A stretch of DNA of 64,000 nt from Flavobacterium jejuense (GTDB lineage Bacteria > Bacteroidota > Bacteroidia > Flavobacteriales > Flavobacteriaceae), in contig NZ_VEVQ02000008.1 in NCBI RefSeq assembly GCF_006491595.2, forward strand, positions 124,001 through 188,000, in the 5' to 3' direction. Position numbers and translations under genes: made by a program. The notes under the pieces were generated by a model. The model saw nothing but the letters and a program-made list of their open reading frames with translations, had not been told where the DNA came from and did not search any database. Positions 35,539 through 44,265 of this stretch are shown here, piece by piece; within the stretch, counting starts at the first letter, position 1, and each line of letters begins with the position of its first letter.

Positions 35539-36219
35539 ATGTATGCAATCGTAGAGATAGCAGGGCAACAATTTAAAGTAAGCAAAGACCAAAAGGTTTA
35601 TGTACACCGTCTAGGAGAAGAAGAAGGAAACAAAATTTCTTTCGATAAAGTTCTTTTATTAGATGATAATGGTACTGTAACTCTAGGCGCCCCAGCTATA
35701 GATGGAGCTTCTGTTGAAGCAAAAATCTTAAAACACCTTAAAGGTGATAAAGTAATCGTTTTCAAAAAGAAAAGAAGAAAAGGATTCAAAAAGAAAAATG
35801 GTCATAGACAATCATTGACACAAATTATCATTGAAGGAATCGTTGCTTCAGGAAGTACTCCTAAGAAAGTGGCTCCTAAAAAAGAAGCAGCTCCAAAAGC
35901 TGATAAAGTTGCTGATGCTCCTGTAGCTGAAAAAGCTGCTCCAAAAGCAAAAGCTTCTAAAAAAGGTGATGATTTGAAAAAAATTGAAGGAATTGGACCT
36001 AAAGCTGCTGAGGCTTTAGTTACTTCTGGAATTGATACATTTGCTAAATTAGCGAAAGCTAGTGCTGAATCTGTAAAAGAAATTTTAGATGCTTCAACTT
36101 CAAAATTATCTCATTTAGATCCAACAACTTGGGGACAACAAGCACAATTAGCTGCTGATGGGAAATGGGATGAATTACAAAAATTACAAGACGAATTAAA
36201 CGGTGGTAAAGCGGTTTAA
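35539..36219 (+). CDS. rplU: 50S ribosomal protein L21 with C-terminal helix-hairpin-helix extension
   Basis: Residues 1-100 are a normal L21 (MYAIVEIAGQQFKVSKDQ, and GHRQSLTQIIIEGI). After this the protein continues to 226 residues, about twice the usual length, with an Ala/Lys/Pro linker (about 112-143) and a helix-hairpin-helix-like domain (LKKIEGIGPKAAEALVTSGI, about 145-190), followed by a helical tail. Such extended L21 proteins are common in Flavobacteriaceae. L21 binds 23S rRNA; the extension presumably contacts nucleic acid too. The gene leads the rplU-rpmA operon. Confidence 0.95.
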   Translation: MYAIVEIAGQQFKVSKDQKVYVHRLGEEEGNKISFDKVLLLDDNGTVTLGAPAIDGASVEAKILKHLKGDKVIVFKKKRRKGFKKKNGHRQSLTQIIIEGIVASGSTPKKVAPKKEAAPKADKVADAPVAEKAAPKAKASKKGDDLKKIEGIGPKAAEALVTSGIDTFAKLAKASAESVKEILDASTSKLSHLDPTTWGQQAQLAADGKWDELQKLQDELNGGKAV

Positions 36220-36251
36220 TCATAATATTAACTAATAAAACTTAAAACGTC

Positions 36252-36512
36252 ATGGCTCACAAGAAAGGTGTCGGTAGTTCTAAGAATGGTAGAGAATCAG
36301 AATCGAAACGTTTAGGCGTTAAGATTTATGGTGGTCAAGCTGCAATTGCTGGTAACATCATTGTTAGACAAAGAGGTTCTAAACACAATCCAGGTGAAAA
36401 TGTTTACATGGGTAAAGATCATACTTTACATGCTAAAGTTGAAGGTGTTGTGAAATTTCAAAAGAAAAAAGATAACAAATCTTATGTTTCAATAATTCCT
36501 TTTGAAGCATAG
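36252..36512 (+). CDS. rpmA: 50S ribosomal protein L27
   Basis: An 86-residue L27 starting [16 protein letters not shown] with the conserved body [22 protein letters not shown]. There is no N-terminal extension, so no cleavage like that of Firmicutes L27 is needed. It reaches into the peptidyl-transferase centre of the ribosome. It follows rplU by 32 bp and ends in a strong terminator. Confidence 0.97.
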   Translation: MAHKKGVGSSKNGRESESKRLGVKIYGGQAAIAGNIIVRQRGSKHNPGENVYMGKDHTLHAKVEGVVKFQKKKDNKSYVSIIPFEA

Positions 36513-36530
36513 TAATTTTATATCTCATCA

Positions 36531-36559
36531 AAAAGCCAGCTTTTAGCTGGCTTTTTTGT
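36531..36559 (+). terminator. Terminator after rpmA
   Basis: AAAAAGCCAGC pairs with GCTGGCTTTTT around a short loop, ending in T-run. It serves rplU-rpmA and possibly the convergent coiled-coil gene. Confidence 0.88.
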
Positions 36560-36586
36560 TTTATGAAATTTCTTTTCTATAAATGT

Positions 36587-37123
36587 TTAATTAAGTTTAG
36601 ATAATTTTTTTTCGGCCTTTTCTAAATCGGCTTGTTGTTTGCGAAGTTTCTCTTCTTTTTTTAGTAATTTTTCTTTCCATTTTAATTCGTCATTCGGACT
36701 CAGTTTTCCTTTTATTTGACTTTTTTCAAACTTAGTCTTTTCTTTATCAATGTCTTTTCTTTGATCCGCTATTTTGTTTTTCATTTTTTTAACGTCTCTT
36801 TTTGCATCTTCTCTTTTGTCTTTTGCTTTTTCCGCTTTTTTTGCTTCTTTTTCTCTTTTTTTATCTGCTTTTTTTCTTTCTTTTTCTGCTTTTTCAAGCT
36901 TATTTTGTGCTTTTTCTCTTTCTTTCTCTGCTTTTTCGAGATCTTTTTTAGCTTTTTCTTCCGTTTTTAAGCGTTCTTTATCAGCTTTAATTTTTGCTTT
37001 TTCTAACTCTAATTGTTTTTCAGTTTTTATTTTTGTTGTAGAAATGCTATCTGTAATTTCTTGTCCAAATGAAAATTGTAAACTAAGAATTAAAATGAAG
37101 AATACTGTAACTTTAATTTTCAT
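36587..37123 (-). CDS. Secreted lysine/glutamate-rich coiled-coil protein
   Basis: A 178-residue protein with a signal peptide (about 1-20, ending SFGQ). Nearly all the rest is a single charged coiled coil built of KAEKEREKAQNKLEKAEK-like heptads. There is no enzymatic domain. The low-complexity DNA creates long antisense open frames that are not genes. A location in the periplasm follows from the signal peptide. The function is unknown; a spacer or TolA-like structural role is possible but not supported by any motif. A TATCTTTG -7 box lies 25 bp upstream. Confidence 0.75.
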   Translation of the reverse strand: MKIKVTVFFILILSLQFSFGQEITDSISTTKIKTEKQLELEKAKIKADKERLKTEEKAKKDLEKAEKEREKAQNKLEKAEKERKKADKKREKEAKKAEKAKDKREDAKRDVKKMKNKIADQRKDIDKEKTKFEKSQIKGKLSPNDELKWKEKLLKKEEKLRKQQADLEKAEKKLSKLN

Positions 37124-37147
37124 ATATTTTATTTAATTTTATCTTTA

Positions 37148-37155
37148 CAAAGATA
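37148..37155 (-). promoter_or_regulatory. -7 box for the coiled-coil gene inside an inverted repeat
   Basis: The minus strand reads TATCTTTG. The box is half of an inverted repeat (ATCTTT-AC-AAAGAT) in the 49-bp gap between two divergent genes. The plus strand has the near-match TATCTTTA, so one small element may serve both genes. Confidence 0.4.
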
Positions 37156-37172
37156 GTTAAAAGCAAATAAAG

Positions 37173-37964
37173 ATGTATAGTGTAAGGATTTCGTTTCTAA
37201 TAATTTTGATATTTTGTTTGTCTTCTTGTCGTGACAATGGTGTTGGTCAAACTTTGCCAGAGATTATTAATGATGATGTACTAAATTCAGTGGGAGAATT
37301 TAACTATTTACCTTCTAATACTACAGGTGCTGTTTATAAGAAAAGAACTTATGCTTTGTCTTATTCAGAAGAATATGAACAGGCTGAATGGGTTGCCTAT
37401 GTGTTAAAATCTTCTGATATAAAAGAGGTGGATTTTAAAAGGCCATATTTTGAAATTGATACTGATATTTTAACAGGAGCTGCTCATTGGAGAAATTATA
37501 AAAAATCGGGCTATAATAAAGGACATTTGTGTCCTGCAGGAGATAGAAGGTCTAATCTTAAAGATTATGAGGAAACATTTTTGACTTCAAATATTTCTCC
37601 ACAAAAATATGATTTCAATGCTGGTATTTGGAATAGATTGGAACAGAAAGTTAGATATTGGGCCAAAAAGCAAGACAGTATTTATGTAGTTAGTGGTGGA
37701 GTTCTGACTGATGATTTAGAAACTATAGGTTTTGAAAATGTTGCTGTTCCTAAATATTTTTATAAAATTTTATTATCTAATGATCATAAGAAAATGATTG
37801 GTTTTTTAGTTCCTCATCAAAAATCGGATAAACCCCTGTATAGTTTTATTACTTCAGTTGATGAAATTGAAAAGATGACAGATATTGATTTTTTTCCTTC
37901 CCTAGATGATGATTTAGAAAACAGATTAGAATCTAATATAAATTATGATAATTGGGATTTTTAA
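37173..37964 (+). CDS. DNA/RNA non-specific endonuclease lipoprotein
   Basis: A 263-residue beta-beta-alpha-metal nuclease of the NucA/EndoG family with a lipoprotein signal (FCLSSC, Cys19). The catalytic segment reads YNKGHLCPAGDRRS with general base H118, in place of the DRGH of family founders. The metal-binding region FNAGIWNRLEQKVR (about 148-161) is present. It would cut DNA and RNA outside the cytoplasm, for nutrient scavenging or defence. It stands directly before the peptide-secretion locus but is separated from the first peptide by 94 bp and looks independent of it. Confidence 0.9.
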   Translation: MYSVRISFLIILIFCLSSCRDNGVGQTLPEIINDDVLNSVGEFNYLPSNTTGAVYKKRTYALSYSEEYEQAEWVAYVLKSSDIKEVDFKRPYFEIDTDILTGAAHWRNYKKSGYNKGHLCPAGDRRSNLKDYEETFLTSNISPQKYDFNAGIWNRLEQKVRYWAKKQDSIYVVSGGVLTDDLETIGFENVAVPKYFYKILLSNDHKKMIGFLVPHQKSDKPLYSFITSVDEIEKMTDIDFFPSLDDDLENRLESNINYDNWDF

Positions 37965-38058
37965 ATTTAACAATTTTGGTGGTTTTCTTGTAATATACTA
38001 AAAAAAATATTTTGTAGTATTGTTTAGAAGATTTTTAGAATAATTTAAATAAATAAAC

Positions 38059-38214
38059 ATGAAAAAATCAATTTTAAATTTAAATGGAGTAGTGTTATCA
38101 AGAAAAGAATTGGTAGCTATAAAAGGTGCTTTGAAAGATTGTATAGATCCTACAACGAATCAATGTAAGTACTACAGTTTGGCATGTGCAGCTCCTTGTA
38201 GAATAGAAATGTAA
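38059..38214 (+). CDS. Double-glycine-type leader peptide precursor A
   Basis: A 51-residue open frame. The leader MKKSILNLNG (continuing VVLSRKELVAIKGA) matches those of the precursors at 39931 and 45877, with one residue missing and a Gly-Ala instead of Gly-Gly at 23-24. Cleavage there would release a 27-residue core with four cysteines (C28, C36, C43, C47), starting LKDCIDPTTNQCKYY. C39-type transporters cut such leaders, and one is encoded 2.3 kb downstream. Four cysteines plus a nearby VKOR/thioredoxin fusion suggest two disulfides. It is a member of the GG-leader natural-product precursor type found in Bacteroidetes; the activity of the product is unknown. A terminator-like hairpin follows. 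Confidence 0.82.
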   Translation: MKKSILNLNGVVLSRKELVAIKGALKDCIDPTTNQCKYYSLACAAPCRIEM

Positions 38215-38267
38215 GTAAGTCTTTTTTGAAATTGGATAGATTTTATATTTAATTTTTAAGAATATGT

Positions 38268-38295
38268 AAAACTGTCTTTATTAGGCAGTTTTTTT
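38268..38295 (+). terminator. Terminator after peptide A
   Basis: AAACTGTC pairs with GGCAGTTT (one G-T pair) across a 7-base loop, followed by Ts. It isolates the peptide A transcript from the fusion gene 28 bp further on, or lets only part of the transcripts through. Confidence 0.6.
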
Positions 38296-38322
38296 GAAAT
38301 TTATAATTCCTATAATACAACT

Positions 38323-39858
38323 ATGTTTATGATTATTCCTGTACGAAAATTCCTAGAGATAAACAATTATAGAGACGAGAGTAACGATTTTGAGAATCTT
38401 TTTTTATCTCACCCTAATTATCCTAGTCTTTTTGCAGTAACGGATACCTTTGATTTGTTAGGAATTGAAAATGTTGCTGCGCAAGTTCCTAAAGAGCAAT
38501 TTACTGAATTACCATCTTCTTATTTAGCAGTTGTAAATGATGAAGTAGTTTTGGTAAGAAACCATCAAAATAGTATTACTATTGAAAAAGAAAGTGAGAC
38601 AAAAAAGTTGTCTATTGACGATTTTTTAATGCAATGGAATGGTGTTGTTGTGGCAATTGAAGCTAATGAGGTTACAGTAAAAAAGAAACTAACTTTGTTG
38701 AAAAACAAATACTTTCTATTCGCTTTTTTCTTGTTAGCTATTCTTTTATTACAGTTTCAAACTTTGGGTTGGATTTCTATTTTAAATTTGGGAATACTAT
38801 CAATAGGATTTTTTATAGGTATTGTAATTATTGATGAAAAATTAAATAAAACAGAAGGAGTTGTTTCAAAAATATGTTCTTTTAGTGAAAACACTTCTTG
38901 TGATTCAGTAATTAAGTCAGAGAGTGCAAAGCTTACAAAATGGCTTGATTTTTCAGATTTGCCTATAGTCTTTTTTGGAACAGGAATATTAGCAATAGTT
39001 ATTAACCCTAACTCATTTTCAATTATCAATTTTCTTAGTTTATTATCATTACCAGTTGTTGGCTATTCCATTTGGTTACAAAAAATAAAATTGGAGAAAT
39101 GGTGTGTTTTATGTTTATCGATTTCGAGTTTGTTAGTATTACAATCAATCTTTTTTATTTTTTTTGTAGAAAATTTTAATTTCAATTTTTTAGCATTGGT
39201 ACAAGCAGCAATGTTTGTATTGCCAATTTGGTTTTTTGTAAAACCTGTTTTGTTTGATAAAATAAAATTGGAGAAAGATAATTTAGAACTTTTAAAGTTT
39301 AAACGAAATTTCTCTATTTTCTCTTCTTTGCAAAAACCTGTCAAAGAACAAGAACAGCTAGAAAGTTTACAAAAAATAGAATTAGGAAATAAAGACACAA
39401 ATGTAAGGTTAAATCTAATACTTAGTCCGAGCTGTGGTCATTGTCATACTGCTTTTAAAGATGGAATAGATTTGATAAGTAATTATCCTGAAAAACTCAA
39501 ATTAGCTATCTTTTTTAATTTGAATCCAGAAAATGCAGATAACCCCTATTTGTCTGTAGCTAAAAATTTATTGCAGATTCATAAAGATTATCCAGAAAAA
39601 ATAGAAGAAGCTTTATCAGATTGGCATATCGAAAAAATAAGCTTAGCTGAATGGACAGCTAAATGGGAACAAGAAAAAATAGATTTTCAAGTTCTAGAAA
39701 CTATTAGGTCACAATATGAATGGTGTTTAGCTAATGAATTTAATTATACACCAGTAAAGTTAATAAATTCACATTTATTTCCTCAGGAATATGATTTGAA
39801 AGAATTAAAGTATTTTATTTCTGAATTAGAAGAAGTAAAGGAACCTGAAATGGTTTAA
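38323..39858 (+). CDS. C39-like domain / VKOR / thioredoxin fusion membrane protein
   Basis: A 511-residue membrane protein with three parts. Residues about 1-118 resemble the fold of C39 peptidases but have no catalytic cysteine; the marker is SHPNYPSLFAVTDTF. Residues about 130-310 form a vitamin K epoxide reductase (VKOR) module with loop cysteines C185 and C193 and redox motif C261-V-L-C264 (KWCVLCL). Residues about 350-510 form a thioredoxin-like domain with C371-G-H-C374 and the cis-proline segment YTPVKLI. VKOR passes electrons from disulfide formation to quinone, and the attached thioredoxin would oxidise substrate proteins in the periplasm. Lying between two Cys-rich peptide genes and before the transporter, it most likely forms disulfides in the exported peptides. 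It has a broken paralogue at 44266. Confidence 0.88.
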   Translation: MFMIIPVRKFLEINNYRDESNDFENLFLSHPNYPSLFAVTDTFDLLGIENVAAQVPKEQFTELPSSYLAVVNDEVVLVRNHQNSITIEKESETKKLSIDDFLMQWNGVVVAIEANEVTVKKKLTLLKNKYFLFAFFLLAILLLQFQTLGWISILNLGILSIGFFIGIVIIDEKLNKTEGVVSKICSFSENTSCDSVIKSESAKLTKWLDFSDLPIVFFGTGILAIVINPNSFSIINFLSLLSLPVVGYSIWLQKIKLEKWCVLCLSISSLLVLQSIFFIFFVENFNFNFLALVQAAMFVLPIWFFVKPVLFDKIKLEKDNLELLKFKRNFSIFSSLQKPVKEQEQLESLQKIELGNKDTNVRLNLILSPSCGHCHTAFKDGIDLISNYPEKLKLAIFFNLNPENADNPYLSVAKNLLQIHKDYPEKIEEALSDWHIEKISLAEWTAKWEQEKIDFQVLETIRSQYEWCLANEFNYTPVKLINSHLFPQEYDLKELKYFISELEEVKEPEMV

Positions 39859-39930
39859 AATTTTCAGTCAAAAGCTGTATTTGACTTAAAATGCATGTAG
39901 TATTCAAAACAAATTAATAATACATAAATT

Positions 39931-40152
39931 ATGAAAAAATCAATTTTAAATTTAGTAGGAGCTCAAGAATTATCTAAAAAGGAACAAAAAGGGGTTAATG
40001 GTGGAGTAATACCTGATTTGAGCAATTTGTGTGGTGCCTATACATTTAATTCTACCGAAAGACAATGTATGAGCTTAACTGGTTATAATCCTATTTGGAT
40101 TCCTTCAACAAGAAAATGTTCAGTAATTGGATCAAATTGTTCTAATTTATAA
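39931..40152 (+). CDS. Double-glycine leader peptide precursor B
   Basis: A 73-residue precursor. The leader starts MKKSILNLVG and ends NGG at 23-25. Cleavage after G25 would give a 48-residue core, VIPDLSNLCGAYTF onward, with four cysteines (C34, C46, C63, C70). The core has no resemblance to cores A or C apart from the cysteine number. The gene lies 72 bp after the VKOR fusion gene on the same strand and about 390 bp before the transporter gene. It is presumably exported and oxidised like the others. No modification-enzyme gene such as a radical SAM or lanthionine synthase accompanies it. Confidence 0.85.
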   Translation: MKKSILNLVGAQELSKKEQKGVNGGVIPDLSNLCGAYTFNSTERQCMSLTGYNPIWIPSTRKCSVIGSNCSNL

Positions 40153-40201
40153 ATTTATTGTAAAGAGTTAAAAGTTAATGGTTTCATTGTGTATTTTAAT
40201 A

Positions 40202-40302
40202 ATAATAAAATCAATTTTAAATTCAGTAGGTACTTTAAATTCATCGGTGCATGAGTAAAATGCGTTACTTGTTATGGTGTTTGTGAAGAATATGGTTTGT
40301 AA
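40202..40302 (+). pseudogene. Decayed double-glycine peptide precursor
   Basis: The DNA just after peptide B retains the leader in degraded form: in frame it reads IIKSILNSVGTLNSS, with ATA in place of the ATG, and then hits a stop at 40256-40258. In another frame the Cys-rich core remains (KCVTCYGVCEEYGL, then TAA at 40300-40302). It is thus a fourth precursor gene, dead by start loss and frameshift. The identification rests on match of leader residues 3-10 to its neighbours. Confidence 0.65.
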
Positions 40303-40395
40303 TTTACTGAAGCTAAATGAGGATACTTTCCATTGAAATGAAAATAATATTGATAGATTTTTTTTAAGTAATTGATTTTTAAGATATTAAATTCT

Positions 40396-40429
40396 ACCTG
40401 TCTAAAGTGTTGTTTTAGACAGGTTTTTT
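40396..40429 (+). terminator. Terminator between peptide region and transporter gene
   Basis: ACCTGTCTAAA pairs with TTTAGACAGGT (allowing one wobble) and is followed by a T-run. It ends the transcript from the VKOR fusion gene and peptide B, so the transporter genes have their own promoter, with TATTTTTG at 40513-40520 as the candidate -7 box. Confidence 0.8.
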
Positions 40430-40540
40430 ATTGATAAACCATTATAAATAATGAAACTACTATTTTTAAAAAAACATTAATTGATATAAGTGTTTTGGCC
40501 GTTTCTTTTTATTATTTTTGAATAAAATCTAAATAAACTT

Positions 40541-42742
40541 TTGAAAAAATTTCCTCATTACATACAGACAGAGAGCAAAGATTGTGGTCCAACTTGTTTA
40601 AAAATTATTGCCAAATACAACGGCAAAGTCTTAAATACACAAATGCTTCGCGAACTTTCTGAAACCACTAGAGAAGGTAGTAATTTGCTTACTTTAAGTG
40701 ATGCTGCTGAAAGTATTGGTTTCCGATCCTTAGGTATAAAGATTTCTTTAGATAAATTAGAAGAAGCACCGCTTCCTTGTATTTTGCATTGGAACAAAAA
40801 TCATTATGTGGTTTTATATAAAATTAAAAAAGATAGATATTATATCTCTGATCCAGCTATTGGTCTAATTGAATATAACGAAAAAGAATTTTTAAAGTTC
40901 TGGATAGGAAATAATGCTGACGAAACTACAGAGGAAGGTATCGCCTTATTATTAGAGCCAACACCAAAGTTTTATGAATCTGAATTTGATGATGATAAGG
41001 ATGAAGATGGAAAAACGAAGTTCGGATTTACTTTGCTGTCTAAATATATTTACCGATATAAGTCTTTTGTTGTCCAATTAGCTATAGGTTTGTTCGCAGG
41101 AAGTTTACTGCAATTGATTTTTCCTTTTTTAACCCAAAGTGTAGTTGATGTTGGTATCCAAAATCAAAATCTTCAATTCATTTATCTTGTTTTATTAGCC
41201 CAATTGTTTTTATTCTTTGGGAAAACAGCACTAGAGCTCATAAGAAGTTGGATTTTACTTCACTTATCTACGCGAATAAATATCGCTTTAATTTCAGATT
41301 TTTTTATCAAACTAATGAATCTTCCTATTTCTTATTTTGATGTAAAAATGACTGGAGATATCATGCAAAGAATAAATGACCATCACAGAATAGAAAGGAT
41401 ATTAACCACTTCCTCTTTAAATGTTTTGTTTTCGTTTATTAATATGATTATAATGGGCTGTGTTTTAGCTTATTATAATTTAAGTATATTCATGGTTTTC
41501 TTTGCAGGAAGTGTTTTGTATTTTCTATGGGTAATTTTATTTTTAAAACGAAGAGAAAAATTAGATTATAAACGTTTTGCAGAAGTTTCCCAGGAACAAA
41601 GTAAAGTGATAGAACTGATTAATGGAATGCAAGAAATTAAACTCCATAATGCAGAGAAACAAAAACGTTGGGGTTGGGAGTACATTCAAGCAAGGTTATT
41701 TCGTGTTTCATTAAAAAGTTTAGTATTGGAACAAACTCAAGGAATTGGATCTAATTTTATTAACGAACTTAAAAACATTATTATTATCTTTTTGTCTGCT
41801 AAATTAGTAATTGATGGTCAAATTACACTAGGTATGATGATGGCAATTACTAGTATTGTTGGTAATCTAAACGGTCCTATTGTTCAGCTGATTAATTTTA
41901 TAAGAGAATTGCAAGATGCTAAAATTTCATTAGCTAGATTATCTGAAATTCATGAGATGAAAGATGAAGTGGAAGATGAAAGTGAAAAAACTAAAGATAT
42001 TCCTGAAAATGATATTACCATAAAGGATTTGTCATTTCGTTATACTGGTTCAGATGTAAATGTTTTAGAACAATTGAATCTAACTATTCCAGCAAAAAAG
42101 GTTACAGCTATAGTTGGTACAAGTGGTAGCGGTAAGACAACATTAATGAAACTATTGTTGAAATTCTATGAACCTCAAGAAGGAGATGTGTTGATTAATA
42201 AAACATCATTAAAAAATATTTCACAAAAAGCCTGGAGAAATCATATAGGATCAGTAATGCAAGAAGGTTATATTTTTAGTGATACTATTGCAAATAATAT
42301 TGCCGTTGGAGTAGATGTTATCGATAAAGAACGTCTGATTTACGCTGCTGATGTAGCTAATATTAAAGAGTTTATTGATGACTATCCTTTGCGATACAAT
42401 ACCAAGATAGGGTCAGAGGGTATTGGTATGAGTACGGGTCAAAAACAACGTATGCTAATTGCTAGAGCAGTTTATAAAAATCCAGAAATGTTGTTTTTTG
42501 ATGAAGCTACAAGTGCTTTAGATGCAAATAACGAAAAAGAAATAATGGAAAAATTAAATGTCTTTTTCAAGGACAAAACGGTTTTAGTTATAGCACATCG
42601 ATTAAGTACTGTAATGAATGCCGATAAAATTGTAGTTTTAGAGAAAGGTAAAATAATTGAGACAGGAACTCATGAAGAATTGGTGGCTTTAAAAGGGAGT
42701 TACTTTAAATTAGTGAAGAATCAATTGCAACTAGGGAATTAA
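40541..42742 (+). CDS. Peptidase-containing ABC transporter (C39 peptidase, ABC export)
   Basis: A 733-residue bacteriocin-type exporter. Residues 1-130 are a C39 peptidase with catalytic C15 (SKDCGPTCL), H88 (KNHYVVLY) and D104. Residues about 165-455 are an exporter membrane domain of six helices. Residues about 490-733 are the ATPase with Walker A GTSGSGKTT, signature MSTGQKQR and Walker B MLFFDEATSALD. It removes double-glycine leaders in the cytoplasm and exports the core. It begins with TTG at 40541, giving the standard start of the peptidase domain. The HlyD-type gene follows after 92 bp. The three intact precursors of this locus are its obvious substrates. Confidence 0.95.
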   Translation: MKKFPHYIQTESKDCGPTCLKIIAKYNGKVLNTQMLRELSETTREGSNLLTLSDAAESIGFRSLGIKISLDKLEEAPLPCILHWNKNHYVVLYKIKKDRYYISDPAIGLIEYNEKEFLKFWIGNNADETTEEGIALLLEPTPKFYESEFDDDKDEDGKTKFGFTLLSKYIYRYKSFVVQLAIGLFAGSLLQLIFPFLTQSVVDVGIQNQNLQFIYLVLLAQLFLFFGKTALELIRSWILLHLSTRINIALISDFFIKLMNLPISYFDVKMTGDIMQRINDHHRIERILTTSSLNVLFSFINMIIMGCVLAYYNLSIFMVFFAGSVLYFLWVILFLKRREKLDYKRFAEVSQEQSKVIELINGMQEIKLHNAEKQKRWGWEYIQARLFRVSLKSLVLEQTQGIGSNFINELKNIIIIFLSAKLVIDGQITLGMMMAITSIVGNLNGPIVQLINFIRELQDAKISLARLSEIHEMKDEVEDESEKTKDIPENDITIKDLSFRYTGSDVNVLEQLNLTIPAKKVTAIVGTSGSGKTTLMKLLLKFYEPQEGDVLINKTSLKNISQKAWRNHIGSVMQEGYIFSDTIANNIAVGVDVIDKERLIYAADVANIKEFIDDYPLRYNTKIGSEGIGMSTGQKQRMLIARAVYKNPEMLFFDEATSALDANNEKEIMEKLNVFFKDKTVLVIAHRLSTVMNADKIVVLEKGKIIETGTHEELVALKGSYFKLVKNQLQLGN

Positions 42743-42834
42743 AAAAAGACAATAGAACATAGATTGAAAATTAGTGAAATTTTTAAATCTATGTTCCAAT
42801 ACTATAAATGTTATTTTAAGATTAAAAAGATATA

Positions 42835-44172
42835 ATGCCAAACGAGAATCAAAATAATCACGTTACAACTTCTTCTGATATAGAATTAAGAAGTGAACAG
42901 GTACAAGAAATACTAACAAAAGTTCCACATTGGATGATACGATGGGGAAATTTAGTAATTCTAATTATGTTGTTGATGGTTTTGCTATTTTCCTATTTCA
43001 TTAAATATCCCGATATTAATACAACACAAATTATTGTAACTACGGCTATTCCTCCTGAAAAATTAATGGTTAGAACATCAGGTAAAATAGAATCAATTTT
43101 AGTAAATGATAATGATATTGTTGAGAAAAATACTCCTTTGGCTATTATTGAAAATTCAGCAAATTATGAAGATGTGTTTTTGTTAAAAAGTATTATTGAT
43201 ACAATTCAAGTTGATAGAATACCATTTCCTTTTGATAAGTTACAATATACCCAATTAGGAGATGTAGAAAACGCTTATGCTCTTTTTCAAAAAGAATACA
43301 GTGCAAATGACTTACTAAAACGATTAAAACCTTATCAAGTTGAGTCTAGAGCTCAAGGTTTTGAAGCTAGTCAGTTAAAAGAGAGACTAGTTTTATTAGA
43401 ATCTCAGAAAAGTATTAATCAATCCGAATTAGAACTTGAAAAAAATCAATTAGATAGACAAGAGCTTTTATATAAGAAAGGAGTTATTGCAGCTCAAGAA
43501 TTTGAAAAATTTAAACTTACCTATTTGCAATCTCAAAAGAATTACAAAAACTTATTAAGTTCTATTTCTCAATTGAAATCTTCTTTAAACGAATTAAATA
43601 GAAGTAGCAAAACCACAACTATAAATTCTACTAAAGATGCTGTTAATTTAGAAAGAAACGTGTTGCAATCTTTTTTTCAATTGAAAAAAGCCATTAAAGA
43701 TTGGGAATTAAACTATGTATTAAGAACTTCAATGCAAGGAAAAGTTTCTTTTTTACAATTATGGTCTGCAAATCAGTCAGTTTCAGCAGGTGATCAAGTT
43801 TTTTCAGTAGTACCAATAAATGAAAAAAAATATATCGGAAAAGTAAAAGCATTGGCACAAAATTCTGGAAAAATTAAAAAAGGACAAACAGTAAATATAC
43901 GCTTGGCTAATTTTCCAGATAGAGAATATGGTGTTGTAAAAGGAATAGTAAATAATATTTCAGCTACTCCTGATAAAGAAGGTAATTTATTGATAGATGT
44001 AGCTTTGCCAAATGGTTTAGAAACATCTTATGAAAAGAAAATAGTTTTCCAACAAGAAATGACCGGAACGGCTGATATTGTTACGGAAGATCTAAGATTA
44101 ATTGAAAGATTATTGTATCAGTTTAGGGATATTTTTAGCAGAAGTAATGAATTGAAAAAAGAAGAAAAATAA
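42835..44172 (+). CDS. HlyD-family periplasmic adaptor of the peptide exporter
   Basis: A 445-residue adaptor protein with a cytoplasmic N-terminus, one membrane helix (about 40-60), a biotinyl-lipoyl-like hairpin (about 78-110, VRTSGKIESILVNDNDIVEKN), a long coiled coil (about 150-260) and a C-terminal beta-barrel region (about 300-420). It links the inner-membrane ABC exporter at 40541 to an outer-membrane channel. No TolC-type gene is present in this window, so the channel must be encoded elsewhere. It is 92 bp downstream of the transporter gene. Confidence 0.92.
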   Translation: MPNENQNNHVTTSSDIELRSEQVQEILTKVPHWMIRWGNLVILIMLLMVLLFSYFIKYPDINTTQIIVTTAIPPEKLMVRTSGKIESILVNDNDIVEKNTPLAIIENSANYEDVFLLKSIIDTIQVDRIPFPFDKLQYTQLGDVENAYALFQKEYSANDLLKRLKPYQVESRAQGFEASQLKERLVLLESQKSINQSELELEKNQLDRQELLYKKGVIAAQEFEKFKLTYLQSQKNYKNLLSSISQLKSSLNELNRSSKTTTINSTKDAVNLERNVLQSFFQLKKAIKDWELNYVLRTSMQGKVSFLQLWSANQSVSAGDQVFSVVPINEKKYIGKVKALAQNSGKIKKGQTVNIRLANFPDREYGVVKGIVNNISATPDKEGNLLIDVALPNGLETSYEKKIVFQQEMTGTADIVTEDLRLIERLLYQFRDIFSRSNELKKEEK

Positions 44173-44265
44173 TTTCCATATAATTCTATTTTATATTTAA
44201 CATAAAATTATTAATAGTTGATATTTCATTTTTTAGATTTGATTTGTAAGAAAATAATTTAAATA

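Noticed and set aside
36716..37136. Long Phe- and Ser-rich open frames opposite the coiled-coil gene
   Set aside because: They mirror the AAG/GAA-rich codons of the coiled coil and have no promoter or family match.
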